A DNA stretch of 64,000 nucleotides from HK1 sp965202875 (GTDB lineage Bacteria; Pseudomonadota; Gammaproteobacteria; HK1). The stretch lies in NCBI GenBank assembly GCA_965202875.1, contig OZ241870.1:1302001-1366000 (forward strand). The letters run 5' to 3'. Numbering within the stretch: position 1 is the first letter of the stretch; each line of letters opens with the position of its first letter. Shown here one piece after another: positions 54,239-62,484 of the stretch. Below the pieces are notes generated by a model that ran no database searches, was not told the origin of the DNA, and saw nothing but the letters and a program-made list of their open reading frames with translations. Made by a program: the position numbers and the translations under genes.

Positions 54239-55225
54239 ATGATGCTGCCCGAGATGACGAGCTCTGCCCGTATGGCCCGCGCCTTCCAGCGTCTCGCGCG
54301 GGGCGCGGTGGTCGGCCTTGCGCTGGGCGGATTGGCGGCCTGCGGCGGGGGTGGGTCCTCCAAGCCCGCAACACCGGCCCAGCCCGAAACACCGGCCCAG
54401 CCCGAAACACCGGCCCAGCCCGAAACACCGGAAATCCCCATTACGCAGGCGCTGGAGGTGGGCCAGAAGTTCCGGAACTGTCCGGAGTGCCCGGAGATGG
54501 TGGTGGTGCCGGCGGGGAGCTTCCTGCAGGGGGACCCGACAGATCCTCATCTTTGGAATGATGCCAAACCGGCGCACCGGGTGACGATTGCCCGTCCGTT
54601 TGCGGTGGGGGTGTACGAGGTGACGTTCGAGGAGTGGGATGCGTGCGTGTCGGGGGGCGGATGCAGGAGGTACCGGCCGGACGACGAGGGCTGGGGCCGG
54701 GGGCGCCGCCCGGTCATCAACGTGAGCTGGAACGACGCGCAGGCGTATGTGCGGTGGCTGTCGGGGAAGACGGGGGGGAGCTACCGGCTGCTGAGCGAGT
54801 CGGAGTGGGAGTACGCGGCGCGGGCGGGGACGACGACGCAGTTTTGGTGGGGAGAGGAGTGGCACCTGACGAACTGGTGCGCGGGCTGCAATAGCGCTAG
54901 TGCCCAAATGACGTCTCCGGTAGGTTCGTTCCCCGCGAATGCGTTTGGTCTGCATGACGTGATCGGGAACGTATGGGAGCACGTAGAGGACTGCTATTTC
55001 AACCGCAGGGGCTACGAAGGAGCGCCGAATGACGGGAGCGCGTGGACGTTGGCGTCGGGGAATTGTCCAGAATATAGGTCTGATCGTCCTCTTGGGGTGC
55101 GGGTAGATCGCGGCGGCGCCTATCCAGCCATCGTTCGTGTCTGGTATCGCGCCGAGAACACAGGAGGCGCAGATGACAGAGGTAGGACCGGGGGCTTCCG
55201 CGTTGCCCGGACGCTCACGCCGTGA
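54239..55225 (+). CDS. FGE-sulfatase/C-type-lectin-fold lipoprotein, probable DGR target
   Basis: A 328-residue lipoprotein (lipobox LAAC, C35) with three PETPAQ repeats (18-bp tandem unit), then a formylglycine-generating-enzyme/SUMF1 fold: MVVVPAGSFLQG, VTFEEWDACV, PVINVSWNDAQAYVRWLS, LLSESEWEYAARAGT, FGLHDVIGNVWEHVEDC. The C-terminus reads DRGGAYPAIVRVWYRAENTG then GFRVARTLTP. In DGR target proteins this position is GGSW...RSANR...GFRVAR with many AAC-derived variable residues; spacing between GG and GFR is the same (25 residues) while the intervening residues deviate, as expected for a mutagenised variable region. GGGAG precedes the tandem ATG start. No reverse transcriptase gene is in the window. 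Confidence 0.82.
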   Translation: MMLPEMTSSARMARAFQRLARGAVVGLALGGLAACGGGGSSKPATPAQPETPAQPETPAQPETPEIPITQALEVGQKFRNCPECPEMVVVPAGSFLQGDPTDPHLWNDAKPAHRVTIARPFAVGVYEVTFEEWDACVSGGGCRRYRPDDEGWGRGRRPVINVSWNDAQAYVRWLSGKTGGSYRLLSESEWEYAARAGTTTQFWWGEEWHLTNWCAGCNSASAQMTSPVGSFPANAFGLHDVIGNVWEHVEDCYFNRRGYEGAPNDGSAWTLASGNCPEYRSDRPLGVRVDRGGAYPAIVRVWYRAENTGGADDRGRTGGFRVARTLTP

Positions 55226-55244
55226 GTCCTTACCTCCTTCCTCC

Positions 55245-55272
55245 GGGGGGGCCCAGTGGGCGGAGCCCCCCC
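55245..55272 (+). other. GC hairpin just after the putative variable region
   Basis: GGGGGGGC (55245-55252) pairs with GCCCCCCC (55265-55272) over a 12-base loop, about 20 bases past the lipoprotein stop. Known DGR systems have a GC-rich hairpin/cruciform shortly downstream of the variable region that aids retrohoming. It could equally be a terminator, although no T-run follows. Confidence 0.5.
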
Positions 55273-55650
55273 TGGTCGAATTTGTTTGCGTCCCTGGCGC
55301 AGGCGGCATTGGGACAGCAAGGCCGGTGCGCCGGCGAGGTCGTCTCGCGCCGGCGCATCCCGAGGGAGAACCCGGCCGCGGTGAATGCCCACCACCACGG
55401 CTACGGCGACAATCCGCCGTGGCGCATAGCTGGCTCATGCTGCAGCCCTCCTTAGTGAGGGTGGTTGGCGCGACGTAACGGGGGTCGCCCACGGCGGGCG
55501 GCGGAATGAGGGCGCCCGCCCCGAACCCCGCGCCCGTGCCCCGCGCGCGGGGGTGGACCGGACCCGGTGAGGAAAGGTGTGCCGCGCGGCACACCTTTCA
55601 CCAGCCGGAACGAAGCAACGCGGGGCGGTGATTCGACCGGGAGAGGGAAA
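55273..55650. other. Stretch after the DGR-like target, no supported gene
   Basis: One plus-strand frame (to 55455) reads NLFASLAQAALGQQGR and later NAHHHGYGDNPPWR. It looks more coding-like than its surroundings, but I recognise no family and no start. No near-copy of the variable region (template repeat) is visible here. Confidence 0.35.
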
Positions 55651-56067
55651 ATGAGCAAGAAAAACGCCGCAGAGAAAAACGCCGCAGAGAAAAACGCCGC
55701 AGAGAAACTGGCCGATGCAGCCATTGAGACATACTTCCAGCTTCAAGACGAGCCTCTGTCTGGATGGATGCGATTCCTATGTGCCTGGGCGGGAGCAGCC
55801 ACGCTGTTCGGCTCCATGTTCGTAACTGGGTCAGGCTTGCGCAATTTGGTAGTGCCATTTACAAGCCCATTATTAGATTTATCCGCTAAAATGTTGATTG
55901 TCATCTTGACTACTGTTGTTGTTCCTTTGGTGCCCGGATTTTTAATTGCGGCGGCGAAGACCAGACACGGACCTGTACGTTTGTATTTTTCTGGTTTGTT
56001 TTTCTCAGTTCTTGTTGTTGCTGTAACCCTCGGACTCTGGGATAAGCCGTACCCCCCGTGCCCGTGA
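55651..56067 (+). CDS. Small three-helix membrane protein with KNAAE repeats
   Basis: A 138-residue protein of unknown function. The N-terminus has three KNAAE units from a perfect 15-bp tandem repeat (starting near 55660), then a soluble helix and three hydrophobic helices (about residues 40-60, 75-100 and 110-130). GAGAGGGAAA precedes the ATG at 55651. From about 55780 it is much more A+T-rich than its neighbours, indicating foreign origin. It might be a DGR accessory or unrelated cargo; there is no evidence for a role. Confidence 0.6.
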   Translation: MSKKNAAEKNAAEKNAAEKLADAAIETYFQLQDEPLSGWMRFLCAWAGAATLFGSMFVTGSGLRNLVVPFTSPLLDLSAKMLIVILTTVVVPLVPGFLIAAAKTRHGPVRLYFSGLFFSVLVVAVTLGLWDKPYPPCP

Positions 56068-56253
56068 CGGTAGTCACCGGATTGAAGCCCCTGGCTGGCG
56101 AGGGAAGCCCCGTTTTCCGGCCCGCACGGCCCGCCCCTTCCCGGTGCCCTCCTCCCCTGTTGTACAAACGCAACACCCGGGCGTTTTTTTCCTCCCCCGC
56201 CTTGCGTTGCGTTGCCCCCGTCAGCCCGCGCCCTCGATACCGCTCGCCCCTGG

Positions 56254-56439
56254 CCTTCAATGAGGCCGGCCCCCGCGGGAGGCCGGAAGTCCGGACGTGT
56301 CGTCCGGCCACACACCTCGACACTTGACTGCTTCAATGAGGCCGGCCCGCGCAAGGCCGGAAGTCCACCGCGTTGGGCGACATTGCCGCGGCTCGAGAGG
56401 CCGGCTTCAATGAGGCCGGCCCGCGCAAGGCCGGAAGTC
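56254..56439 (-). CRISPR. Orphan CRISPR array, three repeats
   Basis: Two identical 36-bp repeats at 56330-56365 and 56404-56439 (starting GCTTCAATGAGGCCGGCC, ending GGCCGGAAGTC) and a degenerate 38-bp copy at 56254-56291. Both spacers are 38 bp (56292-56329 and 56366-56403). On the minus strand the repeat ends CCTCATTGAAGC, as in many type III-associated repeats of gammaproteobacteria, and carries an internal GGCC palindrome. The degenerate copy at the left end suggests transcription on the minus strand with the leader to the right. No cas gene is in the window. Confidence 0.88.
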
Positions 56440-56504
56440 CAGGATAACCGCAAGTCCTTGACGCGCGCAAGGTTCCGCGCCCGTTTGCGAGCGCTCGTCT
56501 CCAG

Positions 56505-56539
<35 letters not shown>

Positions 56540-56593
56540 TACTGGACGCCCCTTCGGATCGCCCCTGCGCCTGCCCGGGCAGGGTGCGAGCGC

Positions 56594-57001
56594 TCACGGC
56601 CCGGGACGCGCCTTCGGAGCCCTCGCGCGCTTGCGGCGGCCGTGCTCGCGGTCGCGGGACGTGCGCCCGCCCTCGGGCAGTCCCGCGGCGCGGCGCCTGG
56701 CCTGCTCCTCCGCGATGCGGGGCGCGTAGTAGGCGTTGACCTCCTGCGGGGAGGTCTCCGGCGAGCGCTTCATCGCCTTCCTCCGGGCTCTCACCGCTCG
56801 GCATACGCCGCAGTACTGTGCGTCCTCCGCCAGCTCCTCGTCGAGCAACGGCATCTCGCAGCTCCGGCACAGCCCGTCCTCGTACAGCCTCCGGCGATGC
56901 GCCGCCGCGGCGTCTTCCGCGCGGCTCGTTGGCTGCCTGCCGCCTGCGACGGGGATGCCCTGGGTCCAGTCACGTCCCGAGTCGTCCCCCGCGCGGCTCA
57001 T
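56594..57001 (-). CDS. Small zinc-ribbon protein, unknown function
   Basis: A 135-residue charged protein with one treble of paired cysteines, GLCRSCEMPLLDEELAEDAQYCGVCRAVRARRKA (CxxC near 45-48 and CxxC near 64-67), typical of a zinc ribbon. The C-terminus is Arg-rich. GGGAGG seven bases upstream supports the ATG at 57001. It is divergent from the next (frameshifted) gene. Probably a nucleic-acid-binding accessory protein of mobile DNA; function is unknown. Confidence 0.6.
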   Translation of the reverse strand: MSRAGDDSGRDWTQGIPVAGGRQPTSRAEDAAAAHRRRLYEDGLCRSCEMPLLDEELAEDAQYCGVCRAVRARRKAMKRSPETSPQEVNAYYAPRIAEEQARRRAAGLPEGGRTSRDREHGRRKRARAPKARPGP

Positions 57002-57154
57002 TGCCCGCCTCCCGCCGGCCCGGCCGTGGCCGGCGCCGCGGTGTCCGTCGCCCTCGTCGTGCGCATGGTGGCCTCCCCCTCCCGAAAACCGTGAATCCTG
57101 ATCGGTATTATGCCGCGCCCTCCCCTTCGGGAGAACCACGGACACGGAGAGACG

Positions 57155-57840
57155 ATGATGGAGACGAACGCACAGATGCCGGTCGTGAAGCACCGGCGCC
57201 AGCTCGACGGCGCCCTGTTCCAGCTCACCCACGGATTCGCCCTGGCCATGCAGGGCGTCGCCAATTTGCTGGCGCCCGCGCCGGACTACGAAACCCCCTC
57301 GGCCGCCCCGGCCCAGGACCCGCCGCACGACACGCGCCCCGAGGCGGAGGGGATCTTCAACCCCGCCTTCGTCGACGTCCCCGCCGACGTGAAGGAGCGC
57401 GCGCGCGAGTCGCGCCGGGTCGTCCCCATCGAGGACGTGCGCGGCGCGTGGTTCGGCTGCGACTGGGGGCACATGGCCTACGTCCCGCTGGTCGGCGGCG
57501 AGGCGACCCTGGTGCGCAAGGGCGACTTCCTTCCTGGCGGCGCTGCCGCACCTGGGCACGGATCGGGTGGCCTACCACGCCAGCGAGAACTTCGTGTGCC
57601 GGGAGTACGGGTTCCTCGGCGCGGTGGTGGTGGCGGCCGAGCTGTGGGTCAACAGCGGGATCGTGTGCGACTCCGCCGGCCACCACCTGTACTGCCAGAC
57701 GCCGGTGTGGTCTCCGGACGACGACGGCTCGCCCCGCGTCGAGGTGGTGGTGTTGGGAGCCGCAGGCGTGCGCGGTGGTCGCGCACGTGGATGTCGCGCG
57801 CCACTACACGGGCAAGACGGGGTTCGCCCTCCTGATCTGA
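57155..57840 (+). pseudogene. Hypothetical gene broken by two frameshifts
   Basis: Three frames each supply part of one plausible protein: METNAQMPVVKHRRQLDGALF to LVRKGDFL (57155-57535), then GTDRVAYHASENFVCREYGFLGAV to PRVEVVV (to about 57750), then EPQACAVVAHVDVARHYTGKTGFALLI to the stop at 57840. The first break coincides with a TTCCTTCC tandem tetramer (about 57527-57534); removing one TTCC restores the frame. The second is near 57750-57760. I do not recognise the family. GGAG precedes the paired ATGs at 57155/57158. Confidence 0.65.
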
Positions 57841-57893
57841 GCGGGAGGCGGCGGGACCGCCCGCGCTGCCTGCGGGGACGTCCGGGCCTTGAC

Positions 57894-57913
57894 GGGGGGC
57901 GCGGGCGCCCCCC
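57894..57913. terminator. GC hairpin, 9-bp arms
   Basis: GGGGGGCGC (57894-57902) and GCGCCCCCC (57905-57913) are complementary with a minimal loop. The hairpin lies between the end of the frameshifted plus-strand gene and the end of the minus-strand transposase stub, as a bidirectional terminator would. Confidence 0.5.
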
Positions 57914-57940
57914 GGATCCCGGGCGGGGGGAGGTCAGGGG

Positions 57941-58207
57941 TCACAGCCGTCGGCGTCCGCGGGCGTTGGTGGAATCGAAGATGGTGCCTGCGGTCACCGA
58001 GGTCTGGCGACGGCAGCGATGGCACTGTTGGAGCTTGCGATTGGTCAGTTGGCAGGCGCGGTCATGGCCGCAGTGAGGGCACTGGAAGCCCTTGGGCCAT
58101 CGCCACCGATACAGCGCGTCGAAGCATTGGTCTTCGGTGCCATAGAGCTTGAGGAATTCGCTCATCAGCCTGATCCCTTTCTGGAACTGTACCGGATTGC
58201 GCGCCAT
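57941..58207 (-). mobile_element. IS1595/ISXO2-type transposase, N-terminal stub
   Basis: The 88-codon frame matches the start of ISXO2-like transposases: FLKLYGTEDQCFDALYRWRWP, then the zinc ribbon CPHCGHDRACQL and CHRCRRQTSVTAGTIFDST. The DDE catalytic domain is missing; after IFDST the sequence is unrelated. It is therefore a truncated IS remnant. Confidence 0.85.
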
Positions 58208-58338
58208 GACAAATCTCCCTTTTCGTCATAGGGTTACGTGGCAGATGACACCAATAAACGGGGCCTGGATACAATGGTGGTCAGGACAAGTTTTGTGATC
58301 TAACGGCGTCTTCATCAAGGAGATGGAGATGGCAAGAA

Positions 58339-58431
58339 ATGAACACGACGGCCCCTGCAAGTTTGATCGAGCATTTCTCAAAGCTGGAGGATCCGCGAGT
58401 CGATAGAAACAAGAAGTATGCGGTTGCCCTG
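58339..58431 (+). mobile_element. ISAs1-family transposase, N-terminal stub
   Basis: The frame opens SLIEHFSKLEDPRVDRNKKYAV, the start of ISAs1-type transposases (DDE_Tnp_1-associated N-domain), and departs from the family after about 30 codons. It stands head to head with the IS1595 stub 130 bases away, a nest of broken insertion sequences. Confidence 0.7.
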
Positions 58432-58603
58432 TGGGCAACTGCCCGCGGCCACCCGGCACAGGTGCACGTTGCCGGCGGCCGTCATCCGCCGCCGATGAAC
58501 CGGGCCGGAAGAGTATCCCGGCACGGCGCAGGCCATGCCGGTCCGGGAACCACGCCGTGCGCGATGTGCCAAAAGGCGGGGAGCGTCGTACTCCGTGCGC
58601 CGG

Positions 58604-60874
58604 CTACCCCATCCGCCGGCAGTCGAACACGTTCGGGAGCTGCGCGAGCCGGTCGAGCACACGGCTAAGCTGCTTGATGTCCCGGACCTCCACCGTGATG
58701 CGCATGCCGACGACGCGGGTTCCCGGATCGGTATCCGAGTCCATCGCGACGATGTTGACGCCCTCGTTCGACACCACCGTGGTCGCGTCGCGCAGCAGGC
58801 CCTTGCGGTCGTATGCCTCGACGAGGATCTCCACCGGCCAGGTCTCCTCCGCCCCGCCGCTCCACGCCACGTCGATGAGCCTTGCTCCCTCCGGACCGGC
58901 GAGGTTCAGTACGTTGCGGCAGTCGGCGCGGTGGATGCTCACGCCGCGCCCGCGCGTGATGTAGCCCACGATCGGATCGTAAGGCAACGGCTTGCAGCAT
59001 CGCGCGATCTGCGTCAGCAGGTCTCCGACCCCGCTGATGCTCACGTCGCCCGAGCGTTGCCGGCGCCGCCTTGCCGTCCGCGGCGCCCGCGGCGCGGGGG
59101 CGGGAAGCCAGGGCTGGAGCGCGCCCGCGAGCTGGGAGACGCTGATGTCCCCACGCCCGAGCGCGGCGAGGACGTCCTCGAACTCCGGCAGGTTGAACCG
59201 CTCCGCGAGCGCCTCGCGAGGCGGGGACTCGATCCTCAGCCGTTTCAGCTCCCGGTCCCAGATCTCCTGTCCGCCGGCCACGTTGCGTTCGCGGTCCTGG
59301 TGCTTGAACCAGTGCCGCACCTTCGCCCGCGAGCGGGGGCTGCCGAGGTAGCCGAGGTTCGGGTTGAGCCAGTCGCGGCTCGGACGCGGATGGCGGGCGG
59401 TGAGCACCTCGATCCGGTCGCCGGAGCGGACCGCGCAGGTGAGCGGCACGATCCGGCCGTTGACCTTCGCGCCCCGGCAGCGGTGGCCGACCTGAGTGTG
59501 GACCTGGTAGGCGAAGTCCAGGGGCGTCGAGCCGACCGGAAGATCGATGATGTCGCCGCGCGGGGTGAAAGCGTAGACGCGCTCCGCCTCCAGCTCCCGG
59601 CCGAGCGAGACGAGCGGCGACCCCGGCTCGTCGGACTCCTCGCGCTGCTCCAGGATCTGGCGCAGCCACGCGATCCGGGCGTCGACCTCCGACGCCAGAC
59701 CCCGCGTGCCCTCCTTGTACCGCCAATGCGCCGCCACCCCGAGTTCCGCCTGGGCGTGCATCTCGCGGGTGCGGATCTGCACCTCCAGGGTCCGTCCGCC
59801 CGGCCCGATGACCGCGGTATGCAGCGAGCGGTAGCCGTTCGGCTTGGGGTGGGTAATGTAGTCGTCGAACTCGCGTGGGACGTGGGTCCACCGCCCGTGC
59901 ACGATGCCGAGCACCGTGTAGCACTCCGCGACGGTGCCGGCGACCACCCGGATCGCCCGCAGATCGAAGATCCGATCGAAGCCGGGCGGTTCGACACCGG
60001 CTGGCCCGACGCCAACTTGCGCGACTCCCGCCGGCCCGGCGTCGGCCGACCCCGCGCCGGCCTGCCCGGGGGCGGACGACTTCCGGCGTATCTTTCGCCA
60101 GATGCTGTAGATGTGCTTGGCGCGGCCGCTCACTTCCGCGTCCACGCCGGCCCGGCGGAGGTCGGCGCCGAGCCGGCGCACCACCCCGGCGACGTAGCGT
60201 TCGCGATCGAGCCGCCGCTCGTTGAGCTGGCGGGCGATGTTCATGTACCTCTCCGGCTCCGACTCGCGGAACGCGAGGTCCTCGATCTCCCACTTGTACT
60301 GCCAGATCCCGAGGCGGCTCGCGAGCGGGGCGTAGATCTCCAGGCTTTCCCGGGCGAGACGTTCCCGTTCGGCAGTGGGACGCTCGCGCGCGGTGCGCAG
60401 CCGGTGCAGGGTCAGCGCGAGCTGCATGAGCAGGACCCGCACGTCGTCGACGACCGCGAGCAGAAGCCTTCGCAGCCTCTCCGTCCGCCGCGCCCGGACG
60501 TCCCGTCCGGTGGGAGCGGCGTCTTCGGCCGAGAACGAGCGGAGCTCGTCGAAGCGGAGCAGCCCCTCGACGAGCGCCGTCGCCTCGTCGCCGAGGTGCG
60601 TCCGTACCGCGTCAAGCCCGACGAGGCCACGCTCGACGAGCAACCCGGCGAGTCCCGCGGCAATGCAGTCCGCGTCGAGGTTCAGTGCCGCGAGCACCTC
60701 AGCCGCATCGGTCCACGACGCCGGCTTCCCCACCGGCTCTCCGGCCGCAACCTTGCCGGCCTCGTGGCGTACCGCGCCTTCGACGAACCCGCGCACCCAG
60801 CGCACCGCTTCGGCCGCGGCGTCTTGCCTCCTGCCGGTGGAGCGGGCGCCGGGAGCCGGGCCGCCGGTCTTCAT
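58604..60874 (-). CDS. relA: RelA, (p)ppGpp synthetase
   Basis: Stringent-response synthetase of 756 residues. The N-terminal HD hydrolase region has lost the HD residues (residues 60-110), as in monofunctional RelA. The synthetase domain has RAKHIYSIW (251-259) and REFDDYITHPKPNGYRSLHT, the acidic EFDD form of RelA. A TGS domain (VYAFTPRGDIIDLPVGSTPLDFAYQVHTQVGHRC), a zinc-finger-like region (CCKPLPYDPIVGYITRGRGVSIHRADC) and a C-terminal ACT domain follow. An Ala/Gly/Pro-rich insert occupies residues 266-298 inside the synthetase domain. Confidence 0.94.
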   Translation of the reverse strand: MKTGGPAPGARSTGRRQDAAAEAVRWVRGFVEGAVRHEAGKVAAGEPVGKPASWTDAAEVLAALNLDADCIAAGLAGLLVERGLVGLDAVRTHLGDEATALVEGLLRFDELRSFSAEDAAPTGRDVRARRTERLRRLLLAVVDDVRVLLMQLALTLHRLRTARERPTAERERLARESLEIYAPLASRLGIWQYKWEIEDLAFRESEPERYMNIARQLNERRLDRERYVAGVVRRLGADLRRAGVDAEVSGRAKHIYSIWRKIRRKSSAPGQAGAGSADAGPAGVAQVGVGPAGVEPPGFDRIFDLRAIRVVAGTVAECYTVLGIVHGRWTHVPREFDDYITHPKPNGYRSLHTAVIGPGGRTLEVQIRTREMHAQAELGVAAHWRYKEGTRGLASEVDARIAWLRQILEQREESDEPGSPLVSLGRELEAERVYAFTPRGDIIDLPVGSTPLDFAYQVHTQVGHRCRGAKVNGRIVPLTCAVRSGDRIEVLTARHPRPSRDWLNPNLGYLGSPRSRAKVRHWFKHQDRERNVAGGQEIWDRELKRLRIESPPREALAERFNLPEFEDVLAALGRGDISVSQLAGALQPWLPAPAPRAPRTARRRRQRSGDVSISGVGDLLTQIARCCKPLPYDPIVGYITRGRGVSIHRADCRNVLNLAGPEGARLIDVAWSGGAEETWPVEILVEAYDRKGLLRDATTVVSNEGVNIVAMDSDTDPGTRVVGMRITVEVRDIKQLSRVLDRLAQLPNVFDCRRMG

Positions 60875-60997
60875 GGGTACTGGCTCATCGGGTGTTTCGC
60901 GCCGGCCGCTTCGCTCAGGCGGCCCGCAACATGCACGGTGAAGGGGACGGAGACGATCCGGGGACTCGGCCTTGCACGTCGAGGGTTCGGAGACGTG

Positions 60998-62206
60998 TCA
61001 GCGGCGGCGCGGCCCCGAGGAACCAAGCTGATAGGACGCGGACGCAGCCACGGACGCAGCCGCTTCCCCTTGAGCGGGGTGCCGGTCGAGAGCGGTCGCC
61101 CGCTCCAGCACGCCGTCAAGCTGCTCCGCGACAAGGGCGAAGTCCTCCTCGTCCTTGACCGCGGTGCCGATCGCGCGGCGGAAGGCGAGCGGCCATCGCG
61201 TCCCGGACGCCGCCAGCATCTCCGCCGCCTCCGCCCAGTCGATCGCCTCCGCGATCCCCGGCGGCTTCGCAAGCGGCATCCCGCGCAGCGTGCCGACGGC
61301 GGCGACCACCGCGCGGGCGGTGCGCTCGGCCACGTCGCGGGCACGAAGATTCACGATCTCGATCTCCTTCTCCGGCTCGGGATAGGCGATCCAGTCGTAG
61401 ACGCAACGCCGGCGCAACGCCTCGTGCAGCTCGCGGGTGCGGTTCGAGGTGAGGACGACGACCGGCGGCTCCCCGGCGCGCAGCGTGCCGGTCTCCGGAA
61501 TCGAGATCTGGAAATCGGACAGGAATTCCAGGAGAAACGCTTCGAACTCGTGGTCCGAGCGATCGATCTCGTCGATGAGCAGGAGGGTGCGGGCCGGGGC
61601 GCGGAGCGCCGCGAGCAGCGGCCGTTCGATCAGGAACGCCTCGTCGTACAGATCGACGTCGCGCTCGCCGGCGCGGCGTAGCGCGAGCATCTGCGCGGGA
61701 TAGTTCCACTCGTAGAGCGCGGCGGAGGAGTCCATGCCCTCGTAGCACTGGAGCCGGATGAGCTCGCGCCCGAGCACCCGCGCGAGCGCCTTGCCCGCTT
61801 CGGTCTTGCCCACCCCCGGCGCGCCTTCGAGCAGCAACGGCTTGCCGAGCGCCAACGCGAGGAAGGCCGCGGTGCTCAGTTCTTCGCCGGCAACGTAGGC
61901 GGCGCCGCGCAACGCCGATTCGAGCGCGGCGGGGGAGTCGATGCGGCGCGGCAGGCGTGCTCGCGCCGGTGTGGGGACGGGCCGTCGGGGCGGAGCCGGC
62001 GTGGGCGTCGCGAGGGCGGAGGCCCCTCGCGGCGCCCGCGCGGACGATGCAGGAGCGGACGTTCGCGCCGCCGCCGGCGCCGCCGCTTCCGCCGGTGCGG
62101 ATTCCGGCGCTCCTGCCTTCCCGGAAACCGGCGCCGGCGCGTTGCCCGGAGGCGCGGGATTGCGCCCGGTCTTCGCCGGCAGCGTCCAGGCGAGCCTGCG
62201 TCTCAT
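60998..62206 (-). CDS. MoxR-family AAA ATPase
   Basis: A 402-residue ATPase. The first 85 residues are Ala/Pro-rich and probably disordered. The AAA core has Walker A LEGAPGVGKTE, Walker B LLLIDEIDRSD, sensor 1 VVVLTSNRTRELHEALRRRC and arginine-finger region. MoxR ATPases act as chaperones with VWA-domain partners, for example in cofactor insertion (CoxD); no VWA gene is adjacent here. It lies between relA and selC, all on the minus strand. Confidence 0.87.
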   Translation of the reverse strand: MRRRLAWTLPAKTGRNPAPPGNAPAPVSGKAGAPESAPAEAAAPAAARTSAPASSARAPRGASALATPTPAPPRRPVPTPARARLPRRIDSPAALESALRGAAYVAGEELSTAAFLALALGKPLLLEGAPGVGKTEAGKALARVLGRELIRLQCYEGMDSSAALYEWNYPAQMLALRRAGERDVDLYDEAFLIERPLLAALRAPARTLLLIDEIDRSDHEFEAFLLEFLSDFQISIPETGTLRAGEPPVVVLTSNRTRELHEALRRRCVYDWIAYPEPEKEIEIVNLRARDVAERTARAVVAAVGTLRGMPLAKPPGIAEAIDWAEAAEMLAASGTRWPLAFRRAIGTAVKDEEDFALVAEQLDGVLERATALDRHPAQGEAAASVAASASYQLGSSGPRRR

Positions 62207-62257
62207 TCCTCCTCACTCCTTTCGGTCCGTCGGCGGCGCATGGTTCGTCCTCGACAC

Positions 62258-62353
62258 TGGCGGAAGAGGGTGGGAGTCGAACCCACCAGACACGTGGTAC
62301 GCGTCTCACCGGATTTGAAGTCCGGGCGCCCCACCGGGGTGCGATCCTCTTCC
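62258..62353 (-). tRNA. selC: tRNA-Sec (anticodon UCA)
   Basis: On the minus strand the 5' arm GGAAGAGG pairs with CCTCTTCC, followed by discriminator G and encoded CCA (62258-62260). The anticodon stem-loop is GGACTTCAAATCC, with anticodon TCA and the same loop as E. coli selC. Total length is 96 with CCA, and the long variable arm (GAGACGCGTACCACGTGTCT) and T-arm GGTGGGTTCGACTCCCACC are clear. It lies directly downstream of selB on the same strand. Confidence 0.97.
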
Positions 62354-62484
62354 TCGGCTTCCTGGGCCGGCCGCATCATCGGGTCCGCCGTATCGACTGC
62401 ATCCCCGTCATCATCCCCTGTCCTCTTCCCCGGCTTCCCGGGCGGCCGCGTCGGCAGGCGTGCACTCCGAGCGCTCGCATCGCT

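Noticed and set aside
58535..61681. 1,048-codon plus-strand frame opposite relA and the MoxR gene
   Set aside because: Entirely antisense to genes with complete motif sets; no motifs of its own.
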